From assembly GCF_011752975.1 (NCBI RefSeq), contig NZ_VWWP01000001.1:372001-436000 (forward strand): DNA of 64,000 bases, read 5' to 3'. The stretch comes from Chryseobacterium sp. Tr-659. GTDB lineage: Bacteria > Bacteroidota > Bacteroidia > Flavobacteriales > Weeksellaceae. A model generated the notes under the pieces. The model was given only the letters and a program-made list of their open reading frames with translations. It had not been told where the DNA came from and searched no databases. Within the stretch, counting starts at the first letter, position 1, and each line of letters opens with the position of its first letter. The translations under genes and the position numbers were made by a program. Positions 35,071-43,417 of this stretch are shown here, one piece after another.

Positions 35071-37743
35071 TTAAAGCCACTGACCGAATTTCTTGATAAA
35101 CCATTGCTTTACAAACTGAGTGAGAATACAATACCCTGTAAGAATACCGATCAGATAAGGAAAATAGCTTATCGGCAGCGGCTGCATTTTCAGGTATACG
35201 GCTATGGGGCTGAAAGGAATCAGGATTCCAATCAACATAATTAAGCTGGTTAATGCAACTACCGGAGCTGCTGCCCAGCTTTGAATAAACGGAATCTTTT
35301 TAGTTCTGATGATATGTACAATCAATGTTTGAGATAATAAACCTTCCACAAACCAGCCGGTCTGGAATAAACTTTGGTTTTCCGGAGTATTTGCTTTGAA
35401 AATAAAGAACATAACAGCAAAGGTCACATAATCAAAAATGGAGCTTAGCGGGCCAATAAACAGCATGAAGTTTTTAATACTGCCGGCCTCCCATTTTTTA
35501 GGTCTTTCCAGAAAATCCTTATCCATTGTATCCCATGGGATAGAAGATTGAGAGATGTCATAAAGTAAATTCTGAGTCAGAATCTGTAACGGAAGCATAG
35601 GTAAAAAAGGAAGTAAAGCACTGGCTCCAATCATGCTGAACATATTTCCAAAATTACTGCTGGCTGTCATTTTTATATATTTAACGATGTTTCCGAAGGT
35701 TCTTCTGCCGTAGATCACGCCACTTCGGAGCACCATTAAGTCTTTTTCGAGCAGAATAATATCTGCGCTTTCTTTAGCAATGTCTGCTCCTGTATCTACT
35801 GAAATTCCTACATCTGCTTCTTTAATGGCTGCAGCATCATTAATACCGTCTCCCATGAATCCTACGGTATGCCCTTTTGTTCTTAATATCTTTACAATAC
35901 GTTGTTTTTGTAACGGGCTTACTTTCGCAAAAACAGAATACTGATCCATATCTTTGCTGAGTTCTTCATCACTTACATTATCCAGTTCATCGCCAAGCAT
36001 GATTGTATTGACGGGAATTCCCACGTCATGACATATTTTTTTAGCGACAATATCATTGTCTCCCGTTACCACTTTTACCTCAACGCCCAATTTGTGTAAT
36101 GCTTTTATACTAGGCTCTGCGGATGGTTTTGCGGGATCAAGAAATCCTATAAAGCCCGTAAGTGTAAGATGATTTTCATCTGCGACGGAATAATTGAGTG
36201 GGTGGTCTCCATCAAATTCTCTAATGGCAACTAGGAGTACTCGTAATCCTTCAGCATTGAGCTTTTCAGACATTTTTACGATTTGTTGTTTCATAAGATC
36301 ATCCAAAGGAACAATATTGTCGTTTTCAATGTGAAGACTGTGATCTTCTCCTGGGTCCAGAGCATATTTGCATAAAGAAAGCATTTCTTCTACCGCTCCT
36401 TTGGAGATCATAAGATGCTTACCTCTGGAAGTATTCAAAATAACAGACATTCTCCTTCTTTCAAAATCGAAAGGGATTTCGTCTACTTTCAGATAGAGCT
36501 CATCAGCCTTCATAAGGTTATGAACTTCTGCATGATCTAATACTGCCTGGTCTAACAGATTTTTAAGGCCGGTTTGATGGAAACTGTTGAGGTAAGCCCA
36601 TTTTAAAACTTCATCATCTTCAATACCCCGAACGTTGAGATGGGTTTCCAGTACAATTTTATCTAAAGTAAGAGTTCCTGTTTTGTCGGTACATAGAATA
36701 TCCATTGCTCCGATATTCTGAATAGCATTTAACCTTTTAACAATCACTTTCTTTTTACTCATATTAACAGCTCCTTTTGCGAGGTTTGCGGTAACAATCA
36801 TAGGCAGCATTTCAGGAGTAAGTCCTACGGCTACGGCAATAGCAAATAATAAAGCCTGCATCCAGTCTCCCTTTACCAGTCCGTTAATAAGAAAGATGAC
36901 AGGAGCCATCACCAGCATAAACCGGATGAGTAAGAAACTTACTTTATTAACTCCGACATCAAATGAGGTTTCAGGTCGTTTGGAAACGAGACTTCTGCTG
37001 ATACTACCGAAGTAGGTAAAAATACCGGTATTGGCAACAACAACTGTTGCAGAGCCACTTACGACATTGGTCCCCATAAAGCATATATTCTGTAAAGTCA
37101 AAGGATTCCTGTCCTTGGCATTTTTGATGGGTAAAGCACTTTTTTCTACCGGCAGCGCTTCTCCTGTAAGAATTGATTCACTGATAAAAAGATCTTTACT
37201 TTTAAGAATTCTGCAATCTGCAGGAACCATATCTCCGGCGGATAGGATAACCATATCACCGGGAACAATTTCAGTGATTTCTATTTCTTCGCTTTCCTTG
37301 AATTTTCTTTTGGTAAGACAGCTTGTTTTTACCATTTTCTTCAATGCTTCTGCTGCCTTATTACTTCTGAATTCCTGGATGAACCTTAAAATAGTACTGA
37401 ATAAAAGCATAACCGAAATGATAATACTGGTACTCAGATCCTTTTCATTTGCCGGAGCGAGAATTACATCAATACATAAAGAAATGATAGCAATACAAGC
37501 CAAAATATAGTTGAAAGGATTGAAAAAAGAATGAGCAAACTGTTTCAGCCATGAAGGAGCTTTCTGAGTGGCAATTTCATTCTTTCCATACGTTTTTAAA
37601 CGGTCTTTTACCGTATTTTCACTGAGACCTTCTTCTGAAGTTTCCAGCATGGCATAAACCATTTTTTCATTCTCTGATGCAGCTTCTTTTAACTTTACAA
37701 GCGCTGCTGAATTGAGATTTTTGTTGGAGGATTTTTTTAACAT
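35071..37743 (-). CDS. mgtA: Magnesium-translocating P-type ATPase (MgtA type)
   Basis: 890 residues. P-type ATPase with phosphorylation site D353 in CTDKTGTLTLDK, TGEALPVEK in the actuator domain, MISKGAVEEML in the nucleotide domain and FMGDGINDAAAIKEADVGISVD hinge. AVGLTPEMLPMIVTANLAKGA in the membrane region is characteristic of the P3B Mg2+ importers. Follows mgtC by 23 bp, so the two form one operon, as in enterobacterial mgtCB. Likely imports Mg2+ under limitation. Confidence 0.93.
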   Translation of the reverse strand: MLKKSSNKNLNSAALVKLKEAASENEKMVYAMLETSEEGLSENTVKDRLKTYGKNEIATQKAPSWLKQFAHSFFNPFNYILACIAIISLCIDVILAPANEKDLSTSIIISVMLLFSTILRFIQEFRSNKAAEALKKMVKTSCLTKRKFKESEEIEITEIVPGDMVILSAGDMVPADCRILKSKDLFISESILTGEALPVEKSALPIKNAKDRNPLTLQNICFMGTNVVSGSATVVVANTGIFTYFGSISRSLVSKRPETSFDVGVNKVSFLLIRFMLVMAPVIFLINGLVKGDWMQALLFAIAVAVGLTPEMLPMIVTANLAKGAVNMSKKKVIVKRLNAIQNIGAMDILCTDKTGTLTLDKIVLETHLNVRGIEDDEVLKWAYLNSFHQTGLKNLLDQAVLDHAEVHNLMKADELYLKVDEIPFDFERRRMSVILNTSRGKHLMISKGAVEEMLSLCKYALDPGEDHSLHIENDNIVPLDDLMKQQIVKMSEKLNAEGLRVLLVAIREFDGDHPLNYSVADENHLTLTGFIGFLDPAKPSAEPSIKALHKLGVEVKVVTGDNDIVAKKICHDVGIPVNTIMLGDELDNVSDEELSKDMDQYSVFAKVSPLQKQRIVKILRTKGHTVGFMGDGINDAAAIKEADVGISVDTGADIAKESADIILLEKDLMVLRSGVIYGRRTFGNIVKYIKMTASSNFGNMFSMIGASALLPFLPMLPLQILTQNLLYDISQSSIPWDTMDKDFLERPKKWEAGSIKNFMLFIGPLSSIFDYVTFAVMFFIFKANTPENQSLFQTGWFVEGLLSQTLIVHIIRTKKIPFIQSWAAAPVVALTSLIMLIGILIPFSPIAVYLKMQPLPISYFPYLIGILTGYCILTQFVKQWFIKKFGQWL

Positions 37744-37766
37744 CGCTTCAATTGTTATTTCAAATG

Positions 37767-38465
37767 TTATAAATCGTTTTCTGTACCTATAATTTCCCAG
37801 CTTACCTTGATCACTTTATCTTCAATAGTAAGCCTGCTGGCTGTTTTTTCCATAAAACTGTCCTGTGGGGTAGAAGCATGAACTTCTGCCGTAATGATGG
37901 CATTTTCAGGAGAGCCGTTATCGTCGCTGGTAAGAGATTTCAATAATACCTTATCATTGCCGCTCAAAGACTGCATAAGCTGAACGCGAACATGGTTTTC
38001 TACTTCGCTTTTACATTTAATGGTGAGTAAATATTCAGTATAATGACTTCTGCTGCTGATGTTGTTGCCAAGCCGAACACCCAGCGGGCGGAGAATAACG
38101 TGAGTAAGAATAATAAACCCACTGGTAATAGCAGCTTCAAAAGGATATCCCATTGCACTAAGTGCCCCTACGGATGCAGAACACCAGATTGTAGCTGCAG
38201 TATTAAGGCCCCGAACAGTAAGCCCGTCTTTCATAATGACACCGCCGCCCAAAAAGCCGATCCCGCTTACAATATAGGACGCTATTCTGCCGGTAGCATC
38301 ACCTCCAATCCTTATAGAGAGAAGTACAAATGCTGCGGAGCCAAGGCATACCAGTGTATTGGTTCGCAGACCTGCACTTTTCTGGCGCCATTGTCTTTCA
38401 AGTCCAATGCTGGCACCTAATGCGAATGCTGTGAAAAGCCGGAATGTAAATTCTAATGTGGTCAT
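37767..38465 (-). CDS. mgtC: MgtC/SapB-family membrane protein
   Basis: 232 residues. N-terminal four-to-five-helix MgtC domain with the signatures IGLERQWRQKSAGLRTNTLVCLGSA and GIGFLGGGVIMKDG ... VRGLNTAATIWCSASVGA; a cytoplasmic ACT-like tail follows from about 150. MgtC-type proteins modulate Mg2+/phosphate homeostasis, in Salmonella by inhibiting the F-ATPase. First gene of the mgtC-mgtA operon, with a 4x11-bp repeat promoter upstream. Confidence 0.92.
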   Translation of the reverse strand: MTTLEFTFRLFTAFALGASIGLERQWRQKSAGLRTNTLVCLGSAAFVLLSIRIGGDATGRIASYIVSGIGFLGGGVIMKDGLTVRGLNTAATIWCSASVGALSAMGYPFEAAITSGFIILTHVILRPLGVRLGNNISSRSHYTEYLLTIKCKSEVENHVRVQLMQSLSGNDKVLLKSLTSDDNGSPENAIITAEVHASTPQDSFMEKTASRLTIEDKVIKVSWEIIGTENDL

Positions 38466-38574
38466 AACCTTTCTGTTTTATAGCATCAGCTGATATACAG
38501 AAAAGTATACTGCTGAATACTTAGTTGTTGTAATAATGTGATGAATCGGTATCCATAGTGATTTTTATCTACTG

Positions 38575-38649
38575 CAAAGGTATTCCTAGTATCAGAGATA
38601 AGCCGTTAGAAAAGCTTTAGAATATTATTAGAAAACTATTAGAAAGAAA
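38575..38649 (-). promoter_or_regulatory. Four 11-bp direct repeats plus -7 element ahead of mgtC-mgtA
   Basis: Repeat units starting TTAGAA at 38606, 38617, 38628 and 38639, each exactly 11 bp apart. A minus-strand TACCTTTG is the complement of 38575-38582, with a 23-bp spacer, identical in design to the element at 34985-35059. The leader to the mgtC ATG is about 105 nt, also similar. Confidence 0.75.
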
Positions 38650-38724
38650 GTAATTTTGTACAGTACCCATAAATTTGGAAAAATAAACCGCGATCTGTAT
38701 CCATTATGGAAAACAAAATTTCAA

Positions 38725-38732
38725 TACATTTG
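38725..38732 (+). promoter_or_regulatory. -7 element for the EamA-family gene
   Basis: TACATTTG fits TAnnTTTG, about 113 bp before the ATG at 38846. The rest of 38466-38845 holds the mgtC promoter described separately; nothing else is seen. Confidence 0.45.
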
Positions 38733-38845
38733 CGGGCAGACTATTATAAATTACCAATTTTTCAGCTGCAATTTATAGTATAAAGCTTGTGTGGATCAGG
38801 AAATTTCTTTCCAAAGATGGTTGATAACAAGATAATATTTTAGAC

Positions 38846-39694
38846 ATGAAAAATTCAAACATAGCGATACCTGCAACGCTTTTAGCCATTATGTGTGTTC
38901 AGGGAGGTGCTTCCATTGCTAAGCAGCTCTTTCCTCTGATAGGACCCATTGGAACGGTTACTTTGAGGATTGTATTATCAGCTATTTTGCTTACCTTGAT
39001 TAACCGTCCGAAATTTTCACAGTTTACTGCCCAAAAATGGAAATACAGCGCCTTATATGGTATAGGTCTGGCAGCGATGAACCTTATTTTTTATATGGCA
39101 ATTCAGAGGATTCCTTTGGGGTTGGCGGTTACCGTAGAGTTTGCAGGACCCTTATTTCTCGCATTGGCATTATCACGTAAATTATTGGATGTTATCTGGG
39201 CATTATTAGCCTGTGTGGGAATTCTGCTTATTGTTCCCTGGAAAAGTGATCATGTAGATTTGGTAGGGCTTGGGCTTGCTTTTCTTGCTGGTATGTTCTG
39301 GGCCGTTTATATTGTAATGGGCGGGAAAGTTGCAAAAATTATGGATGGTAAGGATGCCGTTACTACCGGAATGCTCTTTGCAAGCCTTGTAATCATTCCT
39401 TTTACGATTTGGGATGGCGCGGTTTTTAACATTACGCCAACTATTTTCATGAAAGGTCTAGGAGTAGCGATCTTGTCGAGTGCCTTACCATTCTCTTTGG
39501 AAATTATGGCATTGAAAAGACTTCCTGCGAAAACTTTCAGTATTCTGATGAGCCTGGAACCTGCTTTCGCCGCACTTTCGGGGCTGATATTCCTGTCGGA
39601 AGAATTATCTTTTCTACAATGGATTTCCATTATGTGTGTGATAGCCGCAAGTATTGGGACAACAATTTTCAGCAGAATTACTGATCATCAATAA
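38846..39694 (+). CDS. EamA-family (RhtA-like) transporter
   Basis: 282 residues with ten hydrophobic helices in two EamA repeats; PLGLAVTVEFAGPLFLAL and LEPAFAALSGLIFLSEELSFLQWI are the typical repeat ends. Closest known group is RhtA, an amino-acid (threonine/homoserine) exporter, but the substrate is unproven. It is transcribed opposite to both flanking operons and is not part of the 11-bp repeat pattern. Confidence 0.87.
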   Translation: MKNSNIAIPATLLAIMCVQGGASIAKQLFPLIGPIGTVTLRIVLSAILLTLINRPKFSQFTAQKWKYSALYGIGLAAMNLIFYMAIQRIPLGLAVTVEFAGPLFLALALSRKLLDVIWALLACVGILLIVPWKSDHVDLVGLGLAFLAGMFWAVYIVMGGKVAKIMDGKDAVTTGMLFASLVIIPFTIWDGAVFNITPTIFMKGLGVAILSSALPFSLEIMALKRLPAKTFSILMSLEPAFAALSGLIFLSEELSFLQWISIMCVIAASIGTTIFSRITDHQ

Positions 39695-39853
39695 AGATTT
39701 TAACCATTTAAATTAATAAGTAAAGTTAAGGTCCGGATCAACTTAAATAAAGCATGATTTTCTTTGAATACCTTAACCATCCAGCTTTCTTAATAGTTAA
39801 AAAAATAAAATCCGCTTATAATCTTTTTGGTTATAATTCCGATTATTAAAATT

Positions 39854-41224
39854 TTATATTAATCCGGAGTTATTGAATATCAGCGTAAAAACAGTTTCAT
39901 TATTTTCTGAGGTTACTTTAACCGCCGCATGATGAAGATGAATGATTTTCTCGGTGAGGAAAAGTCCGATTCCATATCCTTTTTCCTTTTTTGAGGTTTC
40001 ACTTCTGTAAAACGGTTCAAAAATATGTTCCAGATCTTCCTGTGAAATTGTTATTCCTCTATTTTTAAAACTGATTTGAAGTAATTCTGCGTTGGATTTG
40101 ATATCTATGGAACACAAATGTTCCGGAGAATATTTGCAGGCATTATCAATAAGGTTATTAAAAGCAACCTGAAGAAGATATTCGTTCCCTTGAATGGTCA
40201 GCTGGTGCTCTTCAACAGCATCATCAATATTTAAAGACACTTTATATTCCTGGTTTTCTTTTATAGTTTTGGAATAAGATTCTAAAAGAACTTCGTCAAG
40301 ACGGACTTCGGAAAAGCTGATTTCATTGGGATCGTAGCTTGCTTTGGCAAGATCCATCAGGCTGTTGGAAAGTTTGGCCATATTGCGGGCATCATCCAGT
40401 GCGTATTGAATGGTTTGTTGATAGTCTTCTTTAGACTGGTCTTTTTCAGAAGCCAATTCTAATTCAGTTATAATGGCCGATAAAGGCGTCCTGAGTTCGT
40501 GAGAGATATTGGATACAAAATGCTTTTGAGAGTCAAAAGAGTTTTCCAGGCGCTCCAGCATCCCATTGAAATTTTGAGCCAGTTCATTAAGCTCATCTTT
40601 CTCACTAGTTGTTTTGAGGCGCAGCTGTAATTTTCCGGCAGTAATTTTTTTGATCTGGTTCACCATTTCGCTTAACGGGCTTAATGCTTTTTTAGACAGA
40701 AATATTCCAGCCAGATAAATAAGGACCAGAATGCTGACAAAAGAAATAATACTGATAGTGAGAAGGTGGGTGAGGTACTCATAACCATATTTATCATAGG
40801 AAGCTGCTGTAACCGCATAGGTTTTTCCATTATAATGATACACCATTCCTATCACCTGTAGTTTTTTTAAAAAGAAACTTATTTTCTTTTTTTGGAATAT
40901 CTGAGAAAGCATCTCTGGTGTTTCCTTTACATAATCTACTTTAGCATCATCATGATAAATAAGGCGATGATCAGAATCATAGATTGCTACCTGAACTTCA
41001 TTAAGAGTCCTGTTGTTATTTTTGTACAGTTTGTGCATTTCCTGCTCTGGTAAAGAGCTTTGAAAGAAGAGGTCAGCTTTGGCAATAGCTTCGTTTTGCA
41101 GCTCGCTGTAAAAAGATTTTTCTCGTGCTTCTTTTGATGAATAATAAATAGAAAAGCTGTAAACGCTTAAAAGCATTGCAGTAATTAATGTAAAAAGCAG
41201 TGTAAGCCTGGTTCTTATTTTCAT
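39854..41224 (-). CDS. Sensor histidine kinase with HAMP domain
   Basis: 456 residues. TM1 at about 8-28, a ~120-residue periplasmic sensor, TM2 at about 152-176, HAMP (ALSPLSEMVNQIKKITAGKL), HisKA with H242 in VSNISHELRTPLSA and an HATPase domain with NLIDNACKYSP and GYGIGLFL. CusS/PhoR-like organisation. Encoded 27 bp after its response regulator. The periplasmic sensor contains no obvious His/Met cluster, so the ligand is not evident. Confidence 0.92.
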   Translation of the reverse strand: MKIRTRLTLLFTLITAMLLSVYSFSIYYSSKEAREKSFYSELQNEAIAKADLFFQSSLPEQEMHKLYKNNNRTLNEVQVAIYDSDHRLIYHDDAKVDYVKETPEMLSQIFQKKKISFFLKKLQVIGMVYHYNGKTYAVTAASYDKYGYEYLTHLLTISIISFVSILVLIYLAGIFLSKKALSPLSEMVNQIKKITAGKLQLRLKTTSEKDELNELAQNFNGMLERLENSFDSQKHFVSNISHELRTPLSAIITELELASEKDQSKEDYQQTIQYALDDARNMAKLSNSLMDLAKASYDPNEISFSEVRLDEVLLESYSKTIKENQEYKVSLNIDDAVEEHQLTIQGNEYLLQVAFNNLIDNACKYSPEHLCSIDIKSNAELLQISFKNRGITISQEDLEHIFEPFYRSETSKKEKGYGIGLFLTEKIIHLHHAAVKVTSENNETVFTLIFNNSGLI

Positions 41225-41251
41225 CGGTCTGTTTTTAGTTCACTTCGCTGG

Positions 41252-41956
41252 CTATTGCGTTATACCGGCTTCATAATCCTTCTTCAGAATGAAACCCATA
41301 CCTGCCTTAGTATGAATAAGCTTGGTATCAAAATCCTTATCAATTTTCTTACGGAGATAATTGATATAGACATCAATAAAGTTGGTTCCCGTATCAAAAT
41401 GAGTTTCCCATACTTTTTCAGCAATTTCACTTCGTGAGAGAACTTTTTCGGAGTTTTCCAGCATAAATTTAAGCAGGTTGAACTCTTTTGGGGTTAATTT
41501 AATAGGAATATGGTCCCGGCTGACTGTTTTTTGCTCAAGATTCATTTCAATACCTTCATATTTAAGAACAAAAACTTTTTGCTGTCTCTGCTGTGAAAAA
41601 CGCTTCAGAAGAACTTTTATCCTTGCCGTAAGTTCACGCATTTCAAAAGGTTTGGTCATATAATCATCCGCTCCGGCATCAAATCCTTCCAGTTTATCAT
41701 CTGTAGTCCCAAGTGCTGTAAGCATAACAACCGGAAGATTCGGTTTTAATATTTTTATCTCATTGCAAAATTCGAGACCACTTTTCTTTGGTAAGACAAT
41801 GTCTGTCACTACGAGATCAAAATTGGACTGCAGAGCCAGTTTCAACCCTGTTGCTCCGTCATAAGCCGTTGTCACATCAAATTCAGATTCCTGGAGTCCT
41901 TTGGCTATAAGCTTAGAAAGCCTGTCATCGTCCTCAACTAATAAAATATGTGGCAT
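41252..41956 (-). CDS. OmpR/PhoB-family response regulator
   Basis: 234 residues. Receiver domain with phospho-acceptor D52 (VVTDIVLPKKSG) and K102 (DDYMTKPF), then a C-terminal winged helix (LTPKEFNLLKFMLENSEKVLSRSEI ... IDVYINYLRKKID). Such regulators bind direct repeats with about 11-bp spacing, which is the period of the repeats ahead of the RND pump and mgtC promoters. It is the only OmpR-type regulator in the window. First gene of the RR-HK pair. Confidence 0.93.
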   Translation of the reverse strand: MPHILLVEDDDRLSKLIAKGLQESEFDVTTAYDGATGLKLALQSNFDLVVTDIVLPKKSGLEFCNEIKILKPNLPVVMLTALGTTDDKLEGFDAGADDYMTKPFEMRELTARIKVLLKRFSQQRQQKVFVLKYEGIEMNLEQKTVSRDHIPIKLTPKEFNLLKFMLENSEKVLSRSEIAEKVWETHFDTGTNFIDVYINYLRKKIDKDFDTKLIHTKAGMGFILKKDYEAGITQ

Positions 41957-42005
41957 AGAAATGTTAGGATGTTTGGTTGGTATGAAGAATAGCTCAATGT
42001 CTCTA

Positions 42006-42036
42006 CAAATGTAATGAATTCTATTTTGTAATTTTG
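42006..42036. promoter_or_regulatory. Divergent -7 elements for the RR-HK operon and the YiiX-like gene
   Basis: Minus-strand TACATTTG (complement of 42006-42013) lies about 50 bp before the response-regulator ATG. Plus-strand TAATTTTG (42029-42036) lies 19 bp before the ATG at 42056. No 11-bp TTAGAA repeats occur here, so the regulator does not obviously control itself through that motif. Confidence 0.45.
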
Positions 42037-42055
42037 AACCTGAAATCTTAATTGA

Positions 42056-42715
42056 ATGTCAGAACTTAAAATATTTTTAAAAAAAATAGCAGCTGTTACA
42101 GGGCTTTTTGTTTTATTAATACTGTTGGTACAGTGTAATTCTTCTCAAAAAACAGTACAGCTTCATAATGGTGATTTACTTTTTGTAACGGCGAAACAGA
42201 CCGGTCTTTCCGGAGCCATTAATAATGTTACCCAAAAACAGAAAAAGGCCTCTTTTGATCATATCGGAATTTTAGAGAAAGACGGAAATAAAATTTATGT
42301 TCTGCATGCCGCTCCAAAAGGAGGTTCCCAGAAACAGGATTTCAAAGAATTTGTCAGAGAGCAGGAAGAAGATGGGCAAAAGATTATAGTTTACAGGCTG
42401 AAACCTGAATATCGGAAATTTATTCCGGCTGCCGTTAAAAAAGCAAATTCAATGCTTGGGAAACCTTACAACTTCAATTATATTCTGGATGAAAATTCCT
42501 ATTACTGTTCAGACTTTGTGGAAAGGTCTTTCAGAGAAAACCATATCTTTACGTTGGAACCTATGACGTTTATTGATCCAAAGACCGGTAAAATAAATGC
42601 ATTTTGGGAAGAGTTTTATAACAATAAAAATCTTAAAGTACCCGAAGGTGAACCTGGTTGTAACCCTAATGGATTAGCAGGTTCGGATAAACTGGAAAGA
42701 ATAAAGGAACTCTAA
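42056..42715 (+). CDS. YiiX/YebB-like NlpC/P60-superfamily lipoprotein
   Basis: 219 residues. Lipobox LLILLVQC with Cys27. A permuted papain-like fold (YiiX/YaeF group) is indicated by HNGDLLFV, H69 in FDHIGIL and the nucleophile C151 in YYCSDFVERSF. Members are predicted amidases or peptidases acting on cell-envelope substrates. Ends with a Cys/Gly/Pro-rich tail. Divergent from the two-component operon. Confidence 0.82.
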   Translation: MSELKIFLKKIAAVTGLFVLLILLVQCNSSQKTVQLHNGDLLFVTAKQTGLSGAINNVTQKQKKASFDHIGILEKDGNKIYVLHAAPKGGSQKQDFKEFVREQEEDGQKIIVYRLKPEYRKFIPAAVKKANSMLGKPYNFNYILDENSYYCSDFVERSFRENHIFTLEPMTFIDPKTGKINAFWEEFYNNKNLKVPEGEPGCNPNGLAGSDKLERIKEL

Positions 42716-42722
42716 AAAATAG

Positions 42723-42750
42723 AAAAAGAAGCTACACAGCTTCTTTTTTT
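42723..42750 (+). terminator. Terminator after the YiiX-like gene
   Basis: AAAAAGAAGCT (42723-42733) / AGCTTCTTTTT (42738-42748), loop ACAC, with a T-run. Confidence 0.8.
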
Positions 42751-42764
42751 ATATGTTAAATTTT

Positions 42765-42815
42765 AAAAAATATTAGTCCACTAATTTGGTAGACTAATAT
42801 TTTTTTATATTTTTG
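42765..42815 (+). promoter_or_regulatory. Operator-promoter of the NIL-domain gene
   Basis: Inverted repeat AAAAAATATTAGTC (42765-42778) / GACTAATATTTTTT (42792-42805) encloses a 13-bp centre that contains TTTG at 42785-42788. Nineteen bp later stands TATTTTTG (42808-42815). The centre is therefore a -33 box of a textbook Bacteroidota promoter and the inverted repeat covers it, as expected for a repressor operator. Confidence 0.65.
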
Positions 42816-42876
42816 TCACAGATTTAATGCTGAGAGTAAAATGATCTGAGAGTGTTTAACCAAAAAATGTTTAGCG

Positions 42877-43188
42877 ATGATTACACCTAATCCGAGCCTG
42901 CAGGTTTTGCAAAATAAAATAAACCTGCCTAAAAAAGAATTGTTATTAGAGATAGAATTAAATGGGAAAATGAAATTTGAACATTTGATGAATACCATCT
43001 ATAATCAATTGGGCATCTGTCACAGGGTGTTGTCTGCTAATGTGGAATATGTAAACGGATACAGCTTTGGTTCGGTGCAATTGTATATTAATGTGAATTC
43101 AGAAGACTATCAGCAGCTTGAGGTCTATCTGAATAAAAATAAACTTTTGAGTACAACCGTGGAATATATCTGCAGAAAATACTCTTAA
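42877..43188 (+). CDS. Stand-alone NIL-domain protein
   Basis: 103 residues. Residues about 20-100 match the NIL regulatory domain that normally ends MetN, the ATPase of methionine importers: LLLEIELNGKMKFEHLMNTI, ILSANVEYVNGYSFGSVQLYINV-like segment, then the last helix and strand. Here it is alone. In MetN the domain binds methionine and inhibits transport, so this may be a small sulfur-amino-acid-responsive protein. A tight operator-promoter precedes it; the regulator is not in the window. Confidence 0.75.
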   Translation: MITPNPSLQVLQNKINLPKKELLLEIELNGKMKFEHLMNTIYNQLGICHRVLSANVEYVNGYSFGSVQLYINVNSEDYQQLEVYLNKNKLLSTTVEYICRKYS

Positions 43189-43214
43189 AAGGTTCATATA
43201 GTTTTAATTACCCG

Positions 43215-43244
43215 AAGTGTCTGTTTTTTATCAGGCGCTTTTTT
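43215..43244 (+). terminator. Terminator of the NIL-domain gene
   Basis: AAGTGTCTG (43215-43223) pairs with CAGGCGCTT (43232-43240) with two G-U pairs, followed by T's. Confidence 0.6.
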
Positions 43245-43370
43245 GTTTTATCTAAATTGATGTAAAAAAAACTATCCTTTTAAATGGCGTACATTATTCG
43301 ATGTGTGATGATTGTCCTCCTCATGGAGGGTAGCGGAAATTCAAAGAATTTTTGATGAGGGTGGTTAAAA

Positions 43371-43398
43371 AAAACGTTCAGACTACTCTGAACGTTTT
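43371..43398 (-). terminator. Terminator of the DUF4290-murA operon
   Basis: Perfect stem AAAACGTTCAGA (43371-43382) / TCTGAACGTTTT (43387-43398), loop CTAC. Confidence 0.8.
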
Positions 43399-43417
43399 CA
43401 TATTAAATAAAATAATT

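Noticed and set aside
37031..37510. Plus-strand ORF of 159 codons opposite mgtA
   Set aside because: Shadow of the P-type ATPase; hydrophobic by complementarity only.
42765..42805. Terminator for the YiiX-like gene
   Set aside because: A better terminator already lies at 42723-42750, and this inverted repeat has a 13-bp loop with a -33 box and a -7 element at the right distance.
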